A stretch of DNA of 41,270 bases from Candidatus Binatia bacterium (GTDB lineage Bacteria > Desulfobacterota_B > Binatia > UBA9968 > JAJDTQ01), in contig JAJDTQ010000001.1 of assembly GCA_022827045.1 (NCBI GenBank), positions 1 through 41,270 of the forward strand. Direction: 5' to 3'. Positions 35,120 to 41,270 of this stretch are shown one piece after another. Numbering within the stretch: the first letter of the stretch is position 1; every line of letters starts with the position of its first letter. The notes beneath the pieces are model-generated. The model had not been told where the DNA came from and did no database searches. It saw only the letters and a program-made list of their open reading frames with translations. A program made the position numbers and the translations under genes.

Positions 35120-36820
35120 ATGAGGGTCGAGGATTTCCGCGGGGAGGCGGCCCGGGTCATCGCCAGGCACGCGGAGCTCGAGAGCGACGCGGTGGAACGC
35201 ATGCTGACCGTGCCGCCGAAGCCGGACATGGGCGATTTCGCGTTCCCGTGCTTCACCCTCGCCAAGAGGCTGCGCAAGGCCCCGCCGGCCATCGCGAAAG
35301 AGATTGCCGAGAAGGCGGCGGGAGACCTGGAGCTGCTGCGCGGCGCCCAGGCCCTGGGCGGCTACGTGAACCTTTCGGTGGACCGGACGCGCTACGCCGA
35401 GGCGGTGCTGCGGGAGGCAGTGACGGCGGGCGAGGCGTACGGCTGTTCCCGGGACGGCGCCGGCCACACCATCGCCATCGACTACTCCTCTCCCAACATC
35501 GCCAAGCCCTTCCACGTGGGGCACCTGCGCTCCACCATCATCGGCGGCGCGCTGGTGCGTATCTTCGAGGCTCTCGGCCACAAGGTCGTGGGCATCAACC
35601 ACGTGGGCGACTGGGGGACCCAGTTCGGCAGGCAGATCGTGGGCCTCAAGCGGTTCGGAAGGCCCGAGGACGCCGACGACCTCATGAGCCTCAACCGCCT
35701 GTACGTCAAGTTCCACGAGGAGGCGGACGGCGCGCCGGAGCTGGTGGAGGAGGCGCGGGAATGGTTCCGTCGCCAGGAGGCCGGGGACGAGGTGGCGCTG
35801 GCGCTGTGGCGCAGGATCCGCGACACCAGCCTCGACTACTTCAAGCGGATCTACGAGCGGCTCGGCGTGCGTTTCGATTCCTACACCGGCGAGTCGTTCT
35901 TCAACGACAAGATGGACGCGGTCATCGAGGAAGCCCGCGCCAAGGGCCTGGCCACGGTGTCGGAAGGGGCGCTCATCATCGACCTCTCGGCGGAGGGCAT
36001 CGACACGCCGGCCCTGCTGGAGAAGGCCGACGGTACCACCCTCTACCTCACCCGGGACGTGGCCGCCGCCCGGTACCGCCACGACACCTACGGCTGCGAC
36101 CGCATCGTGTACGTGGTGGCGAGCGGCCAGTCACTGCACTTCCGGCAGCTCTTTACGGTGTTGAACCTGCTCGGCCACCCCTGGGCCCAGGACTGCGTGC
36201 ACGTGAATTTCGGGCTGGTCCAGGGCATGTCCACCCGCAAGGGAAACGTCATCTACCTCGAAGAGCTGCTGGACGAGGCGCGGGACCGGGCGCTGGCGTA
36301 CATGCGTGGCCAGATCGAGAAACGGCTCGACCTGGAGGACGAGGAGACCGTGGCCGAGGCCGTCGGCATCGCCGCCATCTTCTTCGCCGACCTGTCCAAG
36401 CAGCGCATCAAGGACTACCGCTTCGACTGGGACCTGGCCATCTCCTTCGATGGCGACACCGGCCCCTACCTGATGAGCGCCCACGCCCGCATCGCCGGCA
36501 TCCTGCGCAACTGCGGCCTCGCTCCGGACCCGGATGCCGACGTGGCCCCGCTGGTGGAACCCGAGGCCCACCGGCTGGTGAGCCTGGTGGCCCGCTACCC
36601 GGACGTGCTGCGCGAAGCGGGCCGCCTCTACGAGCCCTCCGTGCTGGCCAACTACCTGCTGGAGCTGGCCCGCGGCCTGCACGCCAGCTACGCAGTGCTG
36701 CGGGTCAAGGGAGAGGAGGCCGGCAAGGCGCAGGCCCGGTTGCTGCTCTTTACCGCGGTGAAGCAGGTGCTTCACAGCGGCCTCGCCATCCTCGGCATCC
36801 AGCCCCTGGAGCGGATGTAG
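35120..36820 (+). CDS. argS: Arginyl-tRNA synthetase
   Basis: A 566-residue class I aminoacyl-tRNA synthetase charging tRNA-Arg. The N-terminal Add-1 domain recognises the tRNA D-loop. The active site has PNIAKPFHVGHLRST with the HIGH-type HVGH near residue 132, and VGDWGTQFG. GMSTRKGNV near residue 369 stands in the KMSKS place. The C-terminal DALR-type anticodon-binding domain follows (YLLELARGLHASYA). surE begins three bases after its stop. Confidence 0.96.
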   Translation: MRVEDFRGEAARVIARHAELESDAVERMLTVPPKPDMGDFAFPCFTLAKRLRKAPPAIAKEIAEKAAGDLELLRGAQALGGYVNLSVDRTRYAEAVLREAVTAGEAYGCSRDGAGHTIAIDYSSPNIAKPFHVGHLRSTIIGGALVRIFEALGHKVVGINHVGDWGTQFGRQIVGLKRFGRPEDADDLMSLNRLYVKFHEEADGAPELVEEAREWFRRQEAGDEVALALWRRIRDTSLDYFKRIYERLGVRFDSYTGESFFNDKMDAVIEEARAKGLATVSEGALIIDLSAEGIDTPALLEKADGTTLYLTRDVAAARYRHDTYGCDRIVYVVASGQSLHFRQLFTVLNLLGHPWAQDCVHVNFGLVQGMSTRKGNVIYLEELLDEARDRALAYMRGQIEKRLDLEDEETVAEAVGIAAIFFADLSKQRIKDYRFDWDLAISFDGDTGPYLMSAHARIAGILRNCGLAPDPDADVAPLVEPEAHRLVSLVARYPDVLREAGRLYEPSVLANYLLELARGLHASYAVLRVKGEEAGKAQARLLLFTAVKQVLHSGLAILGIQPLERM

Positions 36821-36823
36821 CCC

Positions 36824-37552
36824 GTGAAGTTCCTGCTGACCAACGACGACGGCATCGACGCGCCCGGCCTGGAGGTGCTGGAGCGTGCCGTGCGCGAATG
36901 GGGCGACGTCGTTGTCGTGGCGCCGGCGGAGGTGCAGTCCGGCGTAGGCCACAAGCTGACCACGGACCGGCCCATCACCGTGGAGCGCACCGATGACGGA
37001 TGGTACGGCGTCCACGCAAGCCCCGCGGACTGCGTCCGGATCGGGCTCACGGAGATCGCGCCGGATGCGTCCTGGGTGCTGTCGGGCGTCAACCGGGGCG
37101 CGAATCTCGGCGCGGACATCTACACTTCGGGCACGGTGGCGGCGGCCCGCGAGGCCGCGCTGCTGGGCTGCCGCTCCCTCGCCATCTCACAGTACGTGGC
37201 CAAGGGGCAGCCGGTGGACTGGGAGGTCACGCGTCGCCGGGCGGCACCCGTCCTCAAGAGGATTCTTGCCGGCGAGTTGGCCCAGGGCGAGTTCTGGAAC
37301 GTGAACCTGCCCCACCCGCCCACCGACGGCGCGATCGACCTGGCGTTCTGCGCCCTCGACACCGGGCCCTTGGGAGTGGCCTACCGGAAGGAAGAAGGGG
37401 CGTTCGTCTACGACGCGGTGTACCACCAGCGCCCGCGGCAGCCCGGCCGGGACGTGGACGTGTGCCTGGGCGGGCGCGTCGCGGTGACGAAGCTGGTGCT
37501 GGACATCGCTGGAGAGGCCGTGAACCCCTCGGAAGAAGGACCCTTGCCGTGA
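36824..37552 (+). CDS. surE: 5'/3'-nucleotidase SurE
   Basis: A 242-residue metal-dependent phosphatase acting on nucleoside 5'/3'-monophosphates and short polyphosphates. The start MKFLLTNDDGIDAPG has the metal-binding D8 and D9, and SGVNRGANLGADIYTSGTV has the ligand Asn and substrate loop. The GTG start is three bases behind argS. The stop overlaps the start of the next gene (GTGA). Confidence 0.95.
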   Translation: MKFLLTNDDGIDAPGLEVLERAVREWGDVVVVAPAEVQSGVGHKLTTDRPITVERTDDGWYGVHASPADCVRIGLTEIAPDASWVLSGVNRGANLGADIYTSGTVAAAREAALLGCRSLAISQYVAKGQPVDWEVTRRRAAPVLKRILAGELAQGEFWNVNLPHPPTDGAIDLAFCALDTGPLGVAYRKEEGAFVYDAVYHQRPRQPGRDVDVCLGGRVAVTKLVLDIAGEAVNPSEEGPLP

Positions 37553-37812
37553 ACTATGTCGACGTCTTTCGGACGGTGGACGTGTCCACTCTGGCCGTCG
37601 TCAAGTCCGTACTGGACAGCGCCGGCATCACCTACGTCGTGCAGGGCGAGTCCGCGCTGACCCTGCTGCCGGTGGGCCCCCTGTGGGGCGGCTTCGGCTC
37701 GGCCGGCGTGGCCGCGGTGATCCAGGTGCCGGAAGACGAGGCCGAGGAGGCTCTGGAGTTGCTGCGCGAGGTCGCCGACCCGGAAGAAACCGACCCCGAA
37801 GACGACGGCTAG
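37549..37812 (+). CDS. DUF2007-type small protein
   Basis: An 87-residue protein: VDVFRTVDVSTLAVVKSVLD, then a short loop GITYVVQGESAL, a glycine-rich middle and VIQVPEDEAEEALELL before an acidic tail. This is the pattern of DUF2007 putative signal-transducing proteins, where a small alpha/beta fold monitors an unknown ligand. GTG start overlaps the surE stop (GTGA). Its stop codon shares CTAG with the stop of the convergent phosphatase gene. Confidence 0.75.
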   Translation: MNYVDVFRTVDVSTLAVVKSVLDSAGITYVVQGESALTLLPVGPLWGGFGSAGVAAVIQVPEDEAEEALELLREVADPEETDPEDDG

Positions 37813-38594
37813 CGCTCGCGCCCGGCGACCAGGCGGAACAGCTCGGGATAGAGTGTCGGATTGGCGGCGATCACGCCGTTGCGCAACGTGTCGGCCTGGT
37901 TGAACGAGAAGGGCTTTCCGTCCAGGTCCGTGACCCTGGCGCCCGCTTCCTCGGCCAGCAGCACACCCGCACACACGTCCCATTCGTTCTTCGGCGCCAA
38001 GCTCACGGTCACGTCGGCCTGTCCGCCGGCGAACTCCGCGAGCTTGTGGGCGATGCTGCCGATGGGCGTGATCTCGAGAATTCCCTCGAACCGCGCGAAG
38101 AGGCCTCTCCGGGTTTCGCTCCTGCTGGCCAGCGCGGTGGCTCCCTCCAGCCGCGGGCGTTTCGACACCCGCACGGGCGCGCCGTTCCGGAAGGTTCCGG
38201 AGCCGCGGCGGCAATGGGTCATGCACCCGGTCGCGGGGTTGTAGGTCACCGCCACCATCGGCGTCACGCCGCTCACCAGGGCCACGGACACGGCGAACTC
38301 ATCGATCCCCTTGATGAACTCCATGGTTCCGTCCAGGGGGTCGACTATCCATACCCACTTCCGTTGCAGCCGTTTGCCGTCATCCAATGATTCCTCCGAC
38401 AGCCAGCCGGATTCGGGGAACGCACCCAGCAGGGCTTCCCGCAGGATGGTGTTGGCCTCGATGTCGGCGGTGGTGACGGGGTTCCCGCCGCTTTTCTGAT
38501 GGATGGCGTATTGGGAGGTGTAGTAGGAGAGGAGCTTCTCTCCCGCCTGATGCACGGCCTCTCGCGCCGTTCCCAGTGCGTCCTCAAGGTCCAT
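37809..38594 (-). CDS. Inositol monophosphatase-family enzyme, CysQ-like
   Basis: A 261-residue Mg2+-dependent phosphatase. Metal ligands are visible in GWLSEES (Glu), VDPLDGTMEFIKG (Asp residues) and NEWDVCAG. The DPLDGTxEF wording is closer to CysQ (3'-phosphoadenosine 5'-phosphate phosphatase) than to inositol monophosphatase, but substrate remains open. The ATG at 38594 was chosen because CGGAG lies nine bases upstream; one seven codons earlier is possible. It converges with the DUF2007 gene and overlaps its stop. Confidence 0.85.
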   Translation of the reverse strand: MDLEDALGTAREAVHQAGEKLLSYYTSQYAIHQKSGGNPVTTADIEANTILREALLGAFPESGWLSEESLDDGKRLQRKWVWIVDPLDGTMEFIKGIDEFAVSVALVSGVTPMVAVTYNPATGCMTHCRRGSGTFRNGAPVRVSKRPRLEGATALASRSETRRGLFARFEGILEITPIGSIAHKLAEFAGGQADVTVSLAPKNEWDVCAGVLLAEEAGARVTDLDGKPFSFNQADTLRNGVIAANPTLYPELFRLVAGRER

Positions 38595-38638
38595 GGTGTT
38601 GTCTCCGTGTTGCATGCCGGGTCCGTGCCCCGGGCGCG

Positions 38639-39115
38639 TCAGACCGCGAGCTCCAGCAGCTTCGGCTGCAGGCCCCGCATGCTCAACCGTACGGTCGCCA
38701 CCGCCACCGGCAGCGTGAAGCGCCTCGGGCCGGCGCTGCCGGGGTTGAGGTAGATGACGCCGTCGCGCCTCTGGATGGACGGCCTGTGCGAGTGGCCGCT
38801 GATCACCATGCGGCAGCCCTCCGGCTCCGAGGCCATGGCCTTGAGGTTGTGAACCACATGGATGCGGGCGCCGCCCACCTCGACGGTCCGTTCCTCGGGG
38901 ATTTCCTCGGCCCAGGCCCCGCGGTCGACGTTGCCCCGCACCGCGGCCACCGGCGCCAGCGAGCGAAGCTGCTCCAGCACCTCGGGCTTGCCTATGTCGC
39001 CGGCGTGGATGATCAGGTCCGACCCCTGGAGGGCTTCCACGGCCTGGGGCCGCACCAGCCCGTGGGTGTCCGAGATGACGCCGATTCGGCGGACGGCCGG
39101 GCTTTGGGTCGCCAC
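38639..39115 (-). CDS. YfcE/MJ0936-type metallophosphoesterase
   Basis: A 158-residue calcineurin-like phosphoesterase with the full short-family motif set: GVISDTHG (Asp, His), HAGDIG, RGNVD, VVHN, and GHSHRP followed by YLNPGSAG. Such proteins are phosphodiesterases on unspecified phosphodiester substrates. It lies 12 bases after the MBL-fold gene on the same strand, so the two are likely one unit. Confidence 0.92.
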   Translation of the reverse strand: MATQSPAVRRIGVISDTHGLVRPQAVEALQGSDLIIHAGDIGKPEVLEQLRSLAPVAAVRGNVDRGAWAEEIPEERTVEVGGARIHVVHNLKAMASEPEGCRMVISGHSHRPSIQRRDGVIYLNPGSAGPRRFTLPVAVATVRLSMRGLQPKLLELAV

Positions 39116-39127
39116 CTGCGATGCCTC

Positions 39128-39886
39128 TCAGGCCACCCGTATCACCCGCTTGCCTTGCATGATCTCGGGGTCGTGGTTGGGGAACGACAGCTCCGGACTC
39201 GACGCCGTCTCGAGCGCCCGGTCCAGCGCCACCACCGAGTCCGGCAGGTTGAAGTACCAGCCCACCGGGATGCGCTCGCGCAGGTTGCGGTAGGTGTAGG
39301 CGATGTCGCCGCACAGCACCGCCTTGCCCCGCGCCGTTTCCACCGCCACCATCTGGGAGCCGGGCGTGTGGCCGCCGGCCTTCAGCAGATCCACCCCGGG
39401 CGCCAGCTCGTGGTCTCCCTCCACCAGGGTGACGCGGCCGTCGTCCACCAGGCGTTGCAGCGCCGGCCTCACCTTGGGCCGGATCAGCTTGTTCAGGTAG
39501 TCGAAGCGCATCATCGGGCCGGTCCAGAACTCGTACTCGTCCTTCTGGATGACGAAGTTCGCCTTGGGGAAGAAGTCGAAGCCGGTGAAGTGGTCGATGT
39601 GGAAGTGGGTCACGATGACGGTGGCGACGTCTTCCGGCCGGATCCCCAGCTCGCCCAGCAACTGCGCCGGCTCCCGGAACCCTTTCCCCTGAGCCCACTC
39701 CGCCGGGACGTAGTCCGGATGGTAGGCCGTATCCACCACCACCGGGCCGTCCGGAGTCTCGATGCACCAAATGATGTAGGGCACCGGCTCGTCCCGCTCG
39801 GCGTCGCTACGGATGCACGGCATGATGCCCGAGGGGCGCCAGTTCTCGGCGATGCCGACGGTCATGGCAAAGATCTTGTGGTCCAT
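39128..39886 (-). CDS. Metallo-beta-lactamase-fold hydrolase (lactonase-like)
   Basis: A 252-residue zinc hydrolase with the metal-binding signature THFHIDHFTG near residues 93-102, then GGHTPGSQ and LCGDIAYT with the bridging Asp. N-terminal IIWCIETPDGPVVVDTAY is typical of N-acyl-homoserine-lactone lactonase relatives. True quorum-quenching activity cannot be claimed; many related proteins act on other esters or thioesters. Confidence 0.88.
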   Translation of the reverse strand: MDHKIFAMTVGIAENWRPSGIMPCIRSDAERDEPVPYIIWCIETPDGPVVVDTAYHPDYVPAEWAQGKGFREPAQLLGELGIRPEDVATVIVTHFHIDHFTGFDFFPKANFVIQKDEYEFWTGPMMRFDYLNKLIRPKVRPALQRLVDDGRVTLVEGDHELAPGVDLLKAGGHTPGSQMVAVETARGKAVLCGDIAYTYRNLRERIPVGWYFNLPDSVVALDRALETASSPELSFPNHDPEIMQGKRVIRVA

Positions 39887-40080
39887 GAAGGCCTCCCTGT
39901 CGCGCTCCGGCGGCCCGGACCGCCGTTGGTAACCCTAACAGCGGCACGGCCGCCCGTCCACTGTCACCCATGGGAGCCCGTGCGGGTCCGGTCCTCGTTT
40001 CCCTGCGTCCTGGGCAACGTGTATACTCGGCCCATGGGCTCGGCGGAGGTCACGGCGCGGTGCGCGGGGAGGGTTTCGGC

Positions 40081-40893
40081 GTGAGCGACGCACCCGGGGC
40101 GGGGGAGTTGCGGGAGCTCCTGTCCGAGGCCCGCGGCATCGTCCGGCAGACACGGGCCCTCATCGAAGCCGCGCTGAAGAAGGGCTTCACCCACCGGTCC
40201 AAGGCCGACGGCAGCTTCGTGACGGACGTGGACATCGCCGTGGAGGAGAAGGCCCGGACCCTGCTGGCCTCGCGCTTCCCGGCGCACCGCATCATCGGCG
40301 AAGAGCTCTCCGACACCGGAAGCGGCCAGGCCCTTACCTGGGTCATCGATCCCATCGACGGCACCAAGAGCTTCCGGCACGGGGTGCCGCTGTATGGTAC
40401 GCTGCTGGCCCTGCTCCACGGCGAAGACCCGGTCCTCGGGATCATCGACCTGCCGGGCCTGGACAGGACCTACAGCGCGGCAAGGGGCCTCGGGGCCCGC
40501 TGCAACGATGAGGATCTCGATCTGGAGGACCTGGGCGCGGACGAGGCCCTGGAAAAGGAGATCATCGGCATCGGCGACCGGCAGCAGTTCGTCAGCGCCG
40601 GCCGCGCGAACGTGTTCGACGCGTTGATGGAGGCGCATCCGGCGGTGCGGACCTACACCGACTGCTTCGGCCACGCGCTGGCCCTCGAAGGCTCGGTGGG
40701 AGCCATGGTGGACTTCGACCTGCGACTCTGGGACACGATGGCCAGCAAGGTGTTGATGGAGGAGGCCGGCGGTCGCTACGTGAGCTTCCAGAGGGCAGGC
40801 AACGACCTTCGCGACCGCCGTTTCGATGTCGTACTAGGCAAGCCGCGGGTGGTGGACTGGATACTGGACCGAGTCGCGGCAAGTGAGGCTTGA
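40081..40893 (+). CDS. Inositol monophosphatase-family enzyme, HisN-like
   Basis: A 270-residue phosphatase with the metal sites [19 protein letters not shown] and [30 protein letters not shown] is close in wording to histidinol-phosphate phosphatases of the HisN branch, so histidine synthesis is possible but unproven. The start is GTG at 40081, with GGGGAGGG upstream; an earlier in-frame ATG would add 37 residues of non-coding character. TATACT at 40022-40027 may be a -10 element. It is a distant paralogue of the CysQ-like gene at 37809-38594. Confidence 0.85.
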   Translation: MSDAPGAGELRELLSEARGIVRQTRALIEAALKKGFTHRSKADGSFVTDVDIAVEEKARTLLASRFPAHRIIGEELSDTGSGQALTWVIDPIDGTKSFRHGVPLYGTLLALLHGEDPVLGIIDLPGLDRTYSAARGLGARCNDEDLDLEDLGADEALEKEIIGIGDRQQFVSAGRANVFDALMEAHPAVRTYTDCFGHALALEGSVGAMVDFDLRLWDTMASKVLMEEAGGRYVSFQRAGNDLRDRRFDVVLGKPRVVDWILDRVAASEA

Positions 40894-40919
40894 GTGGAAA
40901 CACAGTGAGGAGGTATTTC

Positions 40920-41270
40920 TTGGCACAGCAGGGTACGGCACTCAGGTGCCTGATTGCGGCAGTCATTTTGTTTCTGGGCGCCGTGGCGTTCGGCCCAACA
41001 GCAGAGGGAGGAGACAGTCCTGTGGTGATTTTTTCAACGTCGATGGGCGACATCACGATCGAGTTACTTACCGAGGAAGCCCCGGTCACGGCGAAGAACT
41101 TTCTCGACTACGTCGACGCCGGCTTCTTTGACGGCACCATCTTTCATCGGGTCATTCCCGGTTTCGTGATCCAGGGCGGCGGCTTTACCGCCGACATGAA
41201 CCAGAAGGAGACCCGGGCGCCCATCAAGAACGAGGCCGACAACGGCGTCAAGAACGCCCGCGGCACGCTG
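40920..41270 (+). CDS. Exported cyclophilin-type peptidyl-prolyl isomerase (partial)
   Basis: The first 117 codons are in the window and the gene continues beyond it. TTG at 40920 is preceded by GGAGG at 40909-40913. An N-terminal signal peptide is seen ([18 protein letters not shown]), so the protein is periplasmic or secreted. The cyclophilin core begins with [15 protein letters not shown], then [19 protein letters not shown], which includes catalytic Arg and Phe. It catalyses proline isomerisation in folding of exported proteins. Confidence 0.93.
   Translation, partial: MAQQGTALRCLIAAVILFLGAVAFGPTAEGGDSPVVIFSTSMGDITIELLTEEAPVTAKNFLDYVDAGFFDGTIFHRVIPGFVIQGGGFTADMNQKETRAPIKNEADNGVKNARGTL

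Overview
The window reads as a chromosome segment of a high-GC Gram-negative bacterium. Gene order ispE - spoVG - tRNA-Gln - prs - rplY - pth, followed by rpsF - rpsR - DUF2232 - rplI, and a K+-type membrane pyrophosphatase next to them, suggests the former Deltaproteobacteria or a neighbouring uncultured lineage. That placement is inference from gene order and composition. No 16S rRNA gene or other decisive marker is present.

Layout. (1) 1-9598, + strand: the end of one zinc alcohol dehydrogenase and a complete tandem paralogue, then housekeeping genes for isoprenoid (ispE) and PRPP (prs) synthesis, translation (rplY, pth, rpsF, rpsR, rplI, tRNA-Gln) and the ion-pumping pyrophosphatase hppA. 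(2) 9599-12322: a remnant of an antitoxin-like gene, then on the - strand a split transketolase and a short-chain dehydrogenase. (3) 12434-19523, - strand: seven consecutive genes carrying two different complex-II-type modules. The first is an E-type set (flavoprotein, Fe-S protein, HdrB/CCG protein) plus a 67-residue protein. The second is a set with one five-helix anchor that resembles mycobacterial Sdh1. (4) 19633-26592, - strand: a complete type I Zorya anti-phage system (zorA, zorB, zorC, zorD) with overlapping stops and starts. (5) 26866-28248, + strand: a family 5 uracil-DNA glycosylase and a higBA-type toxin-antitoxin pair with a perfect 15-bp inverted repeat at the toxin start. (6) 28346-33959, + strand: an ABM-domain protein, a large FAD/Fe-S/CCG oxidoreductase, a threonine-synthase-like PLP enzyme and a luciferase-like monooxygenase. 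(7) 34097 to the end: polyphosphate kinase 2, argS, surE, a DUF2007 protein, two inositol-monophosphatase-family enzymes, a small metallophosphoesterase, a metallo-beta-lactamase-fold hydrolase, and the start of an exported cyclophilin that runs off the window.

The most notable parts are the Zorya system beside the toxin-antitoxin pair, which together look like a small defence island, and the double complex-II operon. In the E-type half several key residues differ from textbook enzymes: the covalent-FAD histidine, one proton-relay arginine and one Fe-S cysteine are replaced. GC-rich hairpin repeats of one family recur between operons, and a different repeat has been read into the 3' end of the threonine-synthase-like gene. 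No stretch above 300 bases is free of genes. The longest gap (26593-26865) holds one doubtful small reading frame.
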